From Paramarasmius palmivorus (taxonomy: Eukaryota; Basidiomycota; Agaricomycetes; Agaricales; Marasmiaceae), in contig JAYKXP010000017.1 in NCBI GenBank assembly GCA_037176845.1, forward strand, positions 186,001-250,000: 64,000 bases of DNA, in the 5' to 3' direction. The position numbers were made by a program, and so were the translations under genes. Position 1 is the first letter of the stretch; the number at the start of each line of letters is the position of its first letter. This document shows, piece after piece, positions 1-11,585 of this stretch. The notes under the pieces were generated by a model. That model was given only the letters and a program-made list of their open reading frames with translations. It made no database searches and was not told where the DNA came from.

Positions 1-450
1 CGAGGGTGGGGGATATACAGTGTCGTGGCTATAGAGGCATACGATAGCTAAATTTAACAGTGAACATTCTTCCTTTTTGAAACTTTTTAGGAACTAGGAC
101 AGCACAACACAACACGGACGACAATAAGTAAGTACAGTAAGTAGTAGGGATGGGAGTAACATAGTGGACAGTGAGTTAGAAGAATGCCCTGCTTTTGAAT
201 GAGGAAAGGATTCCAGAAAAGATGTACGGGGGGATATGGATGGAGACATGAATCAATAAACAATGTATGCGACGTGCGAGAAGTGCAATGGGTGATCAAT
301 AAACAAAATACTCTAGAATATTGCCTGTACAACCGAAACCATTCGATGATGAGAAACCGTCCGGACAATGCGGTACGAGAGAGAGGCGGAGAAAGAAGTC
401 CAGTACAACGCGGGCCAAAAATAATACATGCTTTATCGTGTCGTCGATAC
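1..450. other. 3' flank of the transcription factor gene
   Basis: Only short overlapping open frames without recognisable domains are seen. The stretch follows the stop codon of the minus-strand regulator and is probably its 3' UTR and flank. Confidence 0.5.
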
Positions 451-3400
451 TCAAAAATCCAAGTAGGAAGCATTGACGCCTTGGACAACACCGACGTTGA
501 CGCCGGCCATAGCATAAAACTCTTCTGCCTCGGTCTTGAAAGCGGCAGCTGGTGAGCCACCGGAACTTCCATGGGCAGTCCCTGGAGGAGTGTAGTCGTG
601 CCAAGATCCAGGATGCCCATTAGGCCCAGCACTCAACTCGGCGTTGGTGACAGGAGATCTACTCGTGTTGATATTGAGTGCAAGTGGTGGAAGGACTGGG
701 TGCTGAGTTGCGGAAGAGTTCAAGTGAGAATAGGCAGAAGCTTCAGGTGACGAGTGGGACGACGAGGACGAGGAGTGAGATGCTGTAGTCAAGGATGGTA
801 CTTGGGAATAGGGGGTATTATACTGCCTTGACATGTAGGCTGCATGAGATGGATGTCCCATCCCCATGTCTTGTATTGAGCTGAAATGCGAGTCCGACGT
901 GGAAACCGAAGTCGAAGTCGAGGTTATATATCTCATCTCCACATCACTGGCCGCACTGCCCAAATAAAAATCCGACGGCATCTGAGAGTGTGGTTGTGGT
1001 TGCTGTTGGGGGTAAACGTAGGTCCCAGCCGAGGTTTGGGGATGAGATTGCATGCCCATGGCATTCGACGGTGTCATAATCGACGCTGCATAGCCAGCTG
1101 TTGAAACACCTCCACGAAGGCCAGATCTCCTCTCTTCCCAGACTAAACTCACACTATCTTCCCTCTCCTCGCTCTTACTAAACGCCCATTTCATCTCTGC
1201 AATGGCTGCTAAAGAGACTCTAGCACCTTCGTCCGAGTCTAGTATCGGCAGGAGACCTGGGCGGACAAGTTCGACGCCTCCTCCCACTTCCTGTTTGATG
1301 GCATCCACCGGAGAAGGACTAGGAGCAGGCGAAGTAGCGTAGTCTACAAGCTCAGCGCTTGAAGTCGACGCGCAGAGGAACGCAGCATAAAACACGCCAT
1401 CTCTAACGAGGCCAGTGTCGTACCGGAACAGCCCTGTTCCGCTGCCGATGTCGTCGACAGAGTCAAACACAGAGGCATCCGTATAGGTGAGGTTGTACTT
1501 GATGACGCTCAGTACGGTAGGCAAGAGCCTGAGTGTCTTTTTCGTAGCGACCTCATAAGGAGACATGGCTGGAGACGCACTGGCCGAGGACGGCGAGTGC
1601 GGGTGAGACGTGACTGAGGCAGGTGAGTGTCCAGGGGAATAGCGGTAATGATACTGTTGGTGAGATGATCCTGGCCTCGACTGAGGGGTGGATGGCCCAC
1701 GCAGTTTTGCAAGAAACTCTCTGAGTACATTGTCTGTCGTGGGTTGAGCGAAAGGATCTCCGTGCTAGAAAGGAGGGCAACTCACGGCACTCAAAAATGA
1801 ATATCTGCCAAGCTGATACGAAACGTTCAACCTGTACATCCACTTGCCCTTGTCCTTGAGAAGCACATCTTCTCACGCCCTCAAAATCATCCCAACATCT
1901 GTCCAAGCCTGACCAGATCTCTGGGAGAATGTCTGATTCGTTCTTGCGCTTGAGAACGAGGTGAATATTACGACAGATGGCACTAAGCCGGAGCGGAATG
2001 GAGAACAGGTGCGTGAGATGTTGGGGAAGGCTCGACATTGACGGAGAATTCCTCGATGATGGTGACGATGACGAGGAAACCGATGGGGGAAACGTCGGCG
2101 AAATCGGGGAAGGTAAATGGTAATTGTCGTTCAAATTAAATGTCGGTTGTGTCTGTGTGAGCGGTGCGAACGTGTCCAAATCATCTTGGTTCAGTAACAA
2201 ACGACCACCCCGAATCGCTGTCGTGATTCCTTCTTGCACATAGGCGTACCAGAACAGCCTCGCCCTCGTGCCAACCTGTTCGTCCGAATCGTCCATCGAG
2301 CACAACGCCACCACTTGAGAAAGGCTCGCTTCATGCATTGCCAGCCTGTCTAGCGGATGCACCGATTCGTCGTCAAGTAGAGGAAGGATGAGGAACAGCA
2401 CCCGCAGTCCGTCCCATGATGGACTTCGCATGATAGCATGAATGTCGATGAACTCGAGCACCTCTCGGAGCATCGTCTGTGTCCGTTCCCTTCGACTCCG
2501 ACGAGAAGAATCCTCCGACGGAAGCCCTTGTTCGTCTAATCCATACGAAGCGGCCCAGACTACAAGTAGCATCGAAATAAGCCCAGCTTGCGCCGTCAAA
2601 GTATGAGACCCTTGGCAATACCGAGCAGGAAAGTCTGTAGGATCCAGAATCGGTCTCTGTAGACTGAACCAGCTCCAAAACGAAGACTTGAAGAAATCAG
2701 GGTGTAATTTTGGGATCGTTGTTGGCCTCGGTATGCCTTGGTGACCCTCGCTACCACTTCCAGCAGCCTTGCCATAGATGGCTTCTACCTGCTGTAATCT
2801 CCTCCCTCGCCTCAACAACTTGACCGCCTTTACATCCGCAAATTCATCGACACACTTGAGACCACGCTCGCGACAGTTTGAACAAGATGGATTGGGTCCT
2901 GAGACTGGTACTGGGAGATCCTTGAGGTCGCAACGAACTCTTCTCATCCGACTGAATGTAAAGGGTAATGATTAGCGACTGACTGCAATAGCATGGCAGA
3001 TAAAAAATACTTGCCATGCACCGCATGCACTAAATTGCTGCCTGTAGAAAGGGAAAAGAAAAGTCAGAACAAATTCACAAATTCATCATTGAGATAAAAG
3101 GGCAACGAGTTAAATTGAGTTTGGTCGACATGGAGCGCCACGGTGACATCCTTGGGATGGGCTCACGCATGCTGACTGAGACTCGAGCAAGGGATGGCAC
3201 CACGCCGTCAACAGGCTCTTCTACTGCGCTTGAGATGGGTTGGACGTTGAACGCCGTTGAACAGGACGGCACGTTGGTCACTGGTAGACTCGGAGACGGT
3301 CTAAGAGGATAGTCGACAGGTAGAGATCTGCACTACAACGGTCAGCTCTCTATCACCCTTTACGATAGAAAAACACTCACATTGAATTTGTAGTCATTTA

Positions 3401-3729
3401 GTCAAATCTCTACCCTTGGTCAACGTACCAACCTCGGTCAACCCCATCGAGTTATCCTTCGACAGCTGCTCGACAGGGTCGTGCCCTTCAAGCTTGCTGC
3501 CTAGACAGTAGCTCCGGTCACTCCGGCAACACCCGTGTACTTGCTGGCCCCATCGACAACACATGGCAATCCCGTTCACGATGCTCAATCATCATGCTCA
3601 AGAGAAACCACGGTGTACCCCTCTGGAAGAAAACACTGGAACTGCAGCTCACCTAGAAGACTTTGGTTGACCTGAAGGGCGACGCTGGTATGGGGCAGCC
3701 GCCGACGAGCGGGTGTTAGAAGGGGACAT
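451..3729 (-). CDS. Zn2Cys6 fungal transcription factor
   Basis: A binuclear zinc-cluster DNA-binding regulator of the Gal4 family. The six cysteines appear in C-x2-C-x6-C spacing, then a linker, then C-x2-C-x6-C (C-S-N-C near 2880, last Cys in G-L-K-C). The first two Cys lie on a 27-nt exon (3015..3041); the second is created only by splicing a 63-nt GC-AG intron (2952..3014). The long middle exon (1786..2951) carries the alpha-helical middle homology region. A 52-nt intron (1734..1785) leads to the last exon (451..1733), which ends in a long Ser/Thr/Pro/His-rich tail, as in activation regions. The likely start is the exon at 3653..3729, beginning MSPSNTRSSAAAPYQ, but exons between 3042 and 3652 are unresolved. 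The target pathway cannot be told. The gene is nuclear by family, and no functional neighbours were identified. Confidence 0.85.
2952..3014 (-). other. GC-AG intron inside the zinc cluster
   Basis: On the minus strand the upstream exon ends in TG and the intron begins GCAAGT, the usual GC-donor consensus, and ends TTCAG. Joining TG to the next T makes the TGT codon for the second zinc-binding Cys. Using the nearby GT four bases further on instead gives a Trp codon and destroys the C-x2-C pair. Confidence 0.8.
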
Positions 3730-6700
3730 TGGGGGACAAAAAAGCAAGATTTTCATTTTGGAAACGATGCCCTTTTGAAGGAGTAACTGGCATCATGTAA
3801 CCACATCTGAATTTGCGCGTGTTGTGCCCGAGGCTCAGGAAATCTCATTATTAGATTGTAGATCCCCAATCTATCCATCCGCGGCAAAGCCGCCATTTAC
3901 GTACCAAATCTTGAACTTTATCTCCCTGCCTTCCAAACTCTGTGCAAGTCTACTCCCCCGCCCCATTCGGAAAAGTTTCTGTCACACCGACTTCACTTCC
4001 CATCCTGCCCTCACAAGGGCCCGCTTTAGCTCGCCCTCTGTCCTTTGTTCCGTATTCAGCTTCCGGTCCCTTGCCATCTTCTCTAGACTTCCTTCACCAA
4101 GACCATACTTTTCTACCAATCGTTCAAGGTACAGCTTCTCTCCTTTCGATGAATGCCTGGGTCCGACTCCGCTTATAGAAGCCGATATCCCTGTGCTGGA
4201 TGTCCGCAGCGTGGACAGTTTCTCTAGTTCTAAAAATCAGAAGGAATTCAGCTCATCATTCATGACAGACAGTAGGACAAGGGAGTGAAAAAAGAAGACC
4301 GGTTTAACCGTGCGAAGCGCACAGGTCCATGTCCACCTGTACCCCTCCGATGAAAATCCCGCGCCGTCAACCCGGTCCACAAGTGGACTTTGGGTCAAAG
4401 TGTAATGATGATGCATGCCTGTTGTTCCATGCGTAATGAAAGAGAGGGGGCTTAATTCCTCCCGCCGTGAAATGCATAGGCGAAGAATGATACTACTCTT
4501 GTCGCTGTTCAACCTCTCCGGTAGAGAAATCAGCGTAGGAGTAGAGAACAACCTTCACAAAACGGAAGGAAGTGAAGTACGGAGTCGGCATCGGAGAACC
4601 AGTCACGGATGGCTCCGACAATAACTAAAATTGAAGTGCCACGTCCAAGTGAACTAGAAGAAGACCAGAAATCAAAAGCAAGGAAGAAGCATATTGGACG
4701 TCGTAAAACGTTCTGCGTTTGCCACTGATACAAACGCAAAAAGGACCACGTCGATTGTCGGATCGCGAGTATATTGACTCGCATATACGCACGCTCCCAA
4801 CGGACTCGTGTATGGACGATGCATGCCTCGTATATCAGACCAATGGCATGAATGACGGTTCATGCGTATAATCGTCAACATACGTAACTCCGGAGTCGGT
4901 GACGGTGTCCTGTGGCGTTGCGCTATCTTTGCCTAATGAAGAAAAGAGACGAGAGAAAGGAAAGATAGACAATTCTGTCACAGAAGAAAGAAACACCCGT
5001 CGCCAAAAATCGGTAGTTGCCCGGAAGTCGAAAAACGTTTACCGACGTGCACTGGTGCTCAATCGCAAGTGCACCTGCCAAATTGACTAGCGACGACTGC
5101 CTTGACAAGCTCATGTTTGACCAGTACTTGAAAGGCCGCCGCCGCACATCAGTGCATCGAATGTGCCGCCTCAAAAAGAACGACTTTGCACCCGTATAGG
5201 TTCCTGAATCCCGGCCCCGTCGTCCCCACAGATAGTCTCTTGGATGCATCTCGTCATGGAATGTAGAAGAGTAGATAAAACGCTGAACGAAAACGAAATT
5301 CCAATTGTGAACCTGTCGAGTCCCACTCCCAAGTCGAGGCGGTTACATCGCTCAGCACCTGGGACTCAAAGACAAACGTTCGACGGTGCCCATGTTGCAC
5401 CCGGGATGGCGACTCGACACAAAACTCATAGAACCCTAGTCCCAGAACCAGGGCCGCCACATTGACCCACCGAAAACAGTAAATGTGGGAATATTCAGTA
5501 AGGTTATGAGCAAAGGAAAATAAGGTTTTCAAAAACATGGCAAAGGAGCAAGCCGGGCTCGGCAGAACAGGAAACATACCCATGAGAAGGCCCCCATCAT
5601 GATGACGGCGATCATCCGTGGGCGCTCAACGATGGGCGCTGACAAGGGAAATGGAAGGGAAAAAGGTTGTTGAGAAAGCATTGAGAAAACAGATGGAACG
5701 ACCCAATCAAAAACAGCAAAGGAAGCCGACAAATGAGCTTGTCAAGCTCTTGTCCCCGAAGGCAGCCGTGTCCTAGCATCCCGTGTCTCCCGTCACTAGC
5801 GCATCATAGATCATCTACCGCGTTTTCCATCCATAACTGATGATTGATGATGTCCATCTTATGTTGGGGAATCGCGATCGAAGCGCCTCTCGGTCCCACT
5901 CCATCTCGCCAAAACGCCATAACAAGACAGATCCACGCGTAGTGTGTGAGGACACCGGACACGGAGAAAGCCTGTGCTTCGACTCGGCAATTTGGAAAGC
6001 AGACATGTAATGCGACAACAACTCCATCCATTCTCGAGAAAACGATACGCGAGCTTAAGTCACCGGTCAAGTGAGTGGCCCAGTGACCAGAGTTGTCGAA
6101 AGGGATAATGCAAAGATAGAAATAGTGAGTCACCCCCGGTGTCGGTAAAGAAAAAAATGATAGACAAGAAGCCGGAGCGCAGTGACGCGACAAATCGCCG
6201 GATACACAAAGAAGAGAAAGCACGATTCGATAGGACTTTTCGTGAAGGGAGAGAAGTGCGGAAACCAACAGTGAGTCACCGTCGACTTAGAGCCGACAAG
6301 GTCTCCAGCGTTGCAGTGTGCAACATGGAGTACCATAGTGATAGTGATAGTCACTTAACACCGAGATGCAGTGCGCGCAGGTAAGTCGCACATCGCCGGG
6401 AGACAAGCGACAGAAGCGACAGGAGCGACAGGGAGTGATTGCAAAGGTGTAATACACCATAAATGGAAGAAAAGGTCCGATACATCTGAAAACCACAACA
6501 CACCAAAAAAGTCCAAACTGAAAGAGGAAGGTTTGGCTCGTTTAGTTGATGTGAGATCACTGGGAAATGAAGAGGAGAACCCTGAAGAAGATGACAGACA
6601 AGATAGAAGCAAATGACGAAATTCCGGAGACTTTTGAACTGCGAGAGGTTGAGAGCGGATGCGTAAGGATTGGCTTGGTTGCAAAAGTGCGCTTGAGTCG

Positions 6701-7008
6701 GTATCGGCTTCTCCACCAACCGGGTCCGAGGGCAGATGGTGACAAGAGCAATAAAGAAAATGAAGAAAAATGTGCAACTTGACTACCAGGTCACAATGAG
6801 CGACACTGTGTCACTGAGCCGAAATGTAGCTCAAGACAGGGTAAGCAAGAATGGAAACGGAAAAGATAGGACGGATAAGAAAGTTGAAGGATCGACAGCA
6901 GGGTGAAGGGCTACCATTGCAGCATAAAACTGTACAAGATAGACAAACACATGCTGCAGACAATCCGTTTAACAGATAGAAAAAAATCTCGAGAGTCTTG
7001 GAAAAAAA
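3730..7008. other. Long gene-free region upstream of the regulator
   Basis: About 3.3 kb with no frame that reads as a conserved protein on either strand. The plus strand is CT-rich around 3900-4110 and purine-rich around 6450-6780. It is flanked by the 5' end of the Zn2Cys6 gene and the 3' end of NOP16, so it may hold the regulator's promoter and a long 5' UTR. Short imperfect GACAG-type repeats occur near 6405-6430. Confidence 0.45.
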
Positions 7009-8052
7009 CTAGGCATGCGTAGGATAGAACTCACCTTCTGTAATATTCTTCCTCTCGTTCTCCTTGACGAGAACCTTTTTGGAATGAGCGCCAAGGCCCT
7101 CAACCCACTTTGCCTTCACTTCTCCTTCCAGCTCAGGCTCCAGTTGTGCCATGTCCATATCCTCATCTTCCATGGTCGATGGGTCTTTCTCGTCGTCGGG
7201 CAACTCTATCCGAATGATGTTCCCATCTTCGTCGCGTACAATCCGACCATAACCTGTGGGAATGCCGTCGCCACTGCCTACATTAGAGCTTGTGCCACTT
7301 TGACAACTGTCGGAACAATGGGGCGTTGCGCTGATTACTTTGGTTAATGACAAACGTATCGTGAACACAAGTATCCCACAACGCACTTTTCGTTCTCGAC
7401 GTCAACATCGATTATTTCGGCGCCACCTGGCGCGGATGGGTTCAGATCGTGTACAAGACCAAGAGCGGCATAGCTAGAACCGATTCGATCAGCAAAAAGA
7501 GGATCGACTCGTTGAACAAGGACGCCATGCTTCAAAGGAAAATCCGGGAGATGCCCAAATGCCAATCATGGCTGGAACAATATGAATATGGATAAAACGT
7601 GAAATGGGCGCGGCAAGAGCTAAATGCATCGGTTATTGACCCGGCTTAGTTTGCAAGTGTGAATATTCTTGGGAAAGCTAGTGTAGATGTTTCTGGAGAT
7701 GTACATTCTGAAAGGTCCAGTTCTGAACCTCACGACTGCATGCACGGCAGTCTGCATTTCCTTCGAACGCCAAGTCCATAGTCTTGCCCATAAAAGTAAA
7801 GCAACAGCAATAGAATTGCCGAGAAAGATGCACTCACTTCTGTCGAACTGTCTTCTGCTTATCCCAAGCATCCTGCAACACTTTTGGTGCACGGATCGCT
7901 ACAAAGAGCCTCCTTTACCATCTTCAGCACTTCTCTGAGCTACAACAAGACATACGTGGCATCTTCTTCAGATTCCTTTTGGCGTTCTTTGAATGAGACA
8001 CAGGTCTATGCGCGGATGACCGAGCTTTTCGGCGCTGTCGAGGATTTGCCAT
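7009..8052 (-). CDS. NOP16: Nucleolar protein 16 (60S ribosome biogenesis)
   Basis: NOP16 acts in the nucleolus in late 60S subunit assembly. Four exons are well supported: 7956..8052 (start MANPRQRRKARSS, very basic), 7838..7898 (VLQDAWDKQKTVRQ), 7473..7387 (N-Y-A-A-L-G-L) and 7306..7009 (G-Y-G-R-I-V-R-D-E-D-G-N). All phases match, and the AA|C split codon gives the family's R-Q-N. The model is 180 aa. The family's C-terminal block with the M-A-R-D-x-K-L-N motif is absent. A strong GTGAGT donor at 7034 near the end suggests either an unseen last exon or a truncated protein. The third exon is preceded by an unusually long 364-nt intron. The gene diverges from QCR10 over 240 bp. Confidence 0.85.
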
Positions 8053-8292
8053 TTTGTGATAGGTTAGAGATAGATCGTAGGATTGATGGTGGCTGTTGAG
8101 TGAAAGAACCAAAGAAGACGTTGACGGTCCCGAATGAGTACAGTCGCTGCAAAGTCAGGAAAGGAGAAAATTTTGTGACCGAGTCCTGTGACAAGCGTTA
8201 CAATCAGCCTCGGAAGAACTCGCGCTCACTGCCTGCCTCAACGAACAACCACCAAAATACCCTTCACTCAAACTCTGTAGACGTCAACTAGA
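8053..8292. promoter_or_regulatory. Divergent promoter NOP16 / QCR10
   Basis: The two start codons point away from each other with only 240 bp between, so both promoters must lie here. No clear TATA box is seen. Confidence 0.6.
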
Positions 8293-8670
8293 ATGGCTAG
8301 ATTAATTGTTCAACCTAGAACCCCAGTACAACACACGCTCTCGGTGCGTGTCTACCTCTTTGAGGCTGCAATTTGGACTCATTTTTACGCTAATTAGGTT
8401 GCATCACGTTGGGCACCTAGTCTGGGTGCATGGGGTGCTGGTGCTGGTGCCGCCGCGGTTCTGGTACGCTCAAGATATTATTCTATTATCATCTAGCTGA
8501 TATTTGCTCCACAGTTTCTCTCGGTTACACCTCTCTTCAAGCGCGAAGTCCTCATCAAGGTTCCTGTCGTTAGTAGTGTCCTTTCCATCTCTGATTTGCA
8601 AAGACTTACAACCTCTCAGCTCGGCAACTACTTTGAGGACAAGACCCCTGCCTCCGACAAACCCTTCTAA
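8293..8670 (+). CDS. QCR10: Cytochrome bc1 complex subunit 10 (QCR10)
   Basis: A small single-pass subunit of mitochondrial complex III in the inner membrane. Four tiny exons, 8293..8343, 8398..8463, 8515..8568 and 8620..8670, are all in phase 0 and give 73 aa. They are joined by introns with good donors, and the first shows a CTAAT branch site. The protein has an N-terminal stretch ending T-P-V-Q-H-T-L-S, then A-S-R-W-A-P-S-L-G-A-W-G with a Gly/Ala-rich membrane helix, then V-P-V-L-G-N-Y-F and the typical end T-P-A-S-D-K-P-F. The match to fungal QCR10/UCRX is from memory of the family, without a database search. No single frame is long enough to reveal it, so automatic calling would probably miss it. 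Confidence 0.8.
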
Positions 8671-8899
8671 ATAAATACTCGATCCATTTTGTTGAAGTAT
8701 TGGACACGAGGCTTCTACAACGTGACGATAAATATACACAGTTGTATATTATTTCAACGTGCAGCTGCAATCACCACGGAGTTATACATGCTCAATACCT
8801 CATACTGGCCATCCTGTCCACGTTGCTACTTCACTCGAAATCCAACCAGGGACGCTTCGATCTATCAGAGCCTCATGTCCTACATCTCGAACGTTCCAA

Positions 8900-10252
8900 T
8901 CACATCTTCGCAGTGCTAGCATGAGGCTTCCCGGTTAGATCAAGGCCCAACTTTGCTTCAAGCTGCTTCACCGCGTTGAAGGTACCCCCAATAGGAACGT
9001 CTATGGACAGAGCGGGAAAGTGAGTTGCCATGGGAGTCAGGGCCAAATGACGCCGTGGAGTTGATTGCTCAGTACAGCTTCTATGATGAGAATATCCGCA
9101 ACTTACGAATCGTATCCATCCCAAGTTCCTTTGCTGCCTTAAGATTCCTGTGTTCCCATCCGTACCAGGTTAATTGACAACCTGACTTCCGCTGGCCGGG
9201 ACCAGTAAATGTACTTACAGTCCGATGTCATCCAAGAAGATTGCTTCATGCGGTTTTATTCCATTGCGCTCGCATGCAATAAGATAGAATTTAGGTTCCG
9301 GTTTTCTAAATCTCGTCAGCCTTTGCCGAGGCCAGAGAGAGGCTTTCTATGACTCACCGGGTACCTAGCGCGCTACTGTCGCAGAAATCGTCGAATAGAC
9401 TGCGAAGATCCTCTGTGGTAGCGCCTTCTTCCCATCCTAAAAATGCTCGTTCCGATTGTGGCACCGAATTTTGAGAATAATTGTTGGTCAAAGCGATAAC
9501 CTTATGCTTTCCTACAGCTGCAGAAATGGAGATCTGTGACTGGGGGCCAGCTGCAATGAAAGATAAGGATGTACCTCGTATACGACGGATGGCTTCAACC
9601 ATGTGAAGATCATACACTCTTGAAACACGCATCATGGCACCAAACAGCTGCGTCTTTCAATCACCAGAAGTAAATGTTGAACAAAATAACTCACATCTCG
9701 TCCATTCACGTTCAAACGGTCCGGTAACTTGGGACATTCTGGTTTTCCCGGAGATCATGAGAAAGCGCTCGAACCAACCCAGAATAGACATCTTCAACCT
9801 ACCAATTCCCTTCTTCTTGCAGTATGCTTTGTACCACGCGTTTCCATTCACAGTGTCGGATAAGTCTCGACTGAATGCATCGTAGAATGCAAATAGCTCC
9901 AATTCTCCACGCTCAAACCTTTGCCATGCTCCTTGAGCTCCTCGAGCCACACTATTAAACGAATGAGTCACTTTAATACGGGATAATAACGTCTTCTGAC
10001 GCGCGGAACACTCACATCGAAGTGTTGATATAATTGTCTGGGATCCCGTGTTGACGTTCATATTCAGCTATTGCAATAAACGGGCTCCGGAGAACAACGC
10101 CCCCGATCTAAGCAGAAAAAGGTGATACAGATATCGTCAGTAAGTTTGGGTTTTCCGTCATGTGCGTACGAAACACAAGTTGAATTTGGATGATGTGAAG
10201 CCCAGGTCTTACTTACATCAAATATGGCCGCTTTATAGATACGTTCGGACAT
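8900..10252 (-). CDS. HAD-superfamily hydrolase (epoxide hydrolase N-domain type)
   Basis: A haloacid dehalogenase-like hydrolase, close to the phosphatase-like N-terminal domain of soluble epoxide hydrolases. Exon 1 (10217..10252) reads MSERIYKAAIFD; the next exon supplies I-G-G-V-V, completing motif I with the nucleophile Asp. The cap region includes A-W-Q-R-F-E-R-G-E. Motif II is A-L-T-N-N (near 9505), motif III the Lys of R-K-P-E-P, and motif IV is F-L-D-D-I-G near 9235. The end is the V-P-I-G-G-T-F-N-A-V exon. A Met 14 codons upstream of the chosen start is also in frame; I prefer the Met nearest motif I. The alpha/beta hydrolase half of full epoxide hydrolases is missing, so the protein is probably a stand-alone small-molecule phosphatase. 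The substrate is unknown. Confidence 0.85.
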
Positions 10253-10453
10253 TTCTGAACCAGATATGAGATGTTGGATGATGGAAGGACCCAAGAGAGT
10301 GTTCCCAAATCAAACGGGGGAAAGGTTGGGTGACCGGGACGCTTGCCTTATTGGTCACTAATTAGTAAACGCAACAGGTATTCAAACACGCACATTTATG
10401 AGAGCACTGGAGAGCTTGTTATACACTGGAATAACAGCTATGTATGCAGACAA

Positions 10454-11585
10454 TCAAAGTCCAGAGAGAAAGGAATTTGTGGCCGCATCCGCCGGATGTG
10501 GTCCAGGCTGCTTCCTCCGGCTCGGGAACTGAAAACACCGATCATTTCGCTGTGCCGGCAACCTTCTCCATGACCTACCAACACCAACAGCTACTCCTTT
10601 CGCCTCAGAGTCATCTTCATGAACGTTTAACAATTGCCTTCTCAGGGTGAACTCACTAGATAGTCTACCCTGAATTTCCGATACCTCCTGTGACAAACTT
10701 GGAATGATCACACCAGCACAACTAGTGCCCACATCCTACGCGCTAACATCGGTAAAACAAGGAATTCTAGAAGTAAGGACTCCTAATGCTCACGTCATGC
10801 TGACCTTGCTTCACCACAGAATTGCCTTTCTTTGCACTTGAGGTGGGCTCAGTCTCCAGCATTTGAGTTCTGAGGCGGCGTAGCTCGATGAAAAAGGTGA
10901 TTTATACGCCTATTTTCCATCGCACGGCCATCTGCAATGAACTCAATATGTGGCGTGATTCGTTGACCATCACATTTGCGCCAACGCCACAGGACTGACT
11001 AGTTGATGGCCTCTCATCGCGATCAATCTGAACGTGGGGTTGTGTGTTAAATTGTAAAACGCGTATGATGTACGGCTCATTATTTTTGCATATCCTACTT
11101 ATATTCTCTTTCGATTGTCGGCAAACGATTCGGACCATCGTCTTATACTTTTTCCAAAGGGGGCGAAATACTCATTAACTAGCCTTCCGAGAAGACCGAA
11201 AGTAAACGACGCAAACAGCATAGCTGCCAGCTGGCATTGGCAACACCGTTAGATGTATCGAACCCGAAATGGAATACTTCAAGACCAGCATAGGGATCGA
11301 GATCAGGAATCGTCTTTCGGGATTGCTCCCCGTCATGGGTAATTTGCCTCGCAGGTCTCCGTTTGGTTCAGGGAGGTGCGTATTCATTCAACAGGTTCAA
11401 TTATGATAGACTTGATGTCCTGAGACTTAGATCCTGCTCCGTGACCACTGCAGAGCAGAGACTCCGCTTCTTGAGAGTTATCTCCTTCGGAATGCCCTGC
11501 CTGCCTAACCTTTGTGGCGATAAAAGAATTGACTCGTAGACGTGCCCGCTGTCTTTTGTCATTCGCTCAAGCATCTACTCTGTCT
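10454..11585 (-). CDS. Unassigned protein, several exons, partly resolved
   Basis: I do not recognise this gene. Two exons fit well: 10794..10862 (MLETEPTSSAKKGNSVV) and 10454..10735 (V-G-T-S-C-A-G-V-I-I-P, S-E-I-Q-G-R-L-S-S), joined in phase 0 by a 58-nt intron with a GTGAGC donor; alone they give 116 aa. Upstream on the same strand two more protein-like stretches lie around 11179-11357 (I-P-D-L-D-P-Y-A-G-L-E-V-F-H-F) and 11390-11585 (S-Q-D-I-K-S-I-I-I-E-P). They may be earlier exons of one gene, but I could not join them in phase. A TATAAAT on the minus strand near 10900-10906 would instead favour a short gene starting at 10862. It could also be a decaying gene. Confidence 0.35.

Noticed and set aside
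3824..4288. 154-codon plus-strand frame upstream of the regulator
   Set aside because: Ser/Pro/Phe-rich by base composition of a CT-rich stretch; no domain, and no matching splice context.
5804..6268. 154-codon minus-strand frame
   Set aside because: No ATG-led start that looks convincing and no family signal; amino-acid make-up looks random.
6355..6777. Minus-strand frame considered as a last exon of NOP16
   Set aside because: Does not contain the expected conserved C-terminal block and is Ser/Leu-rich from a purine-rich complement.
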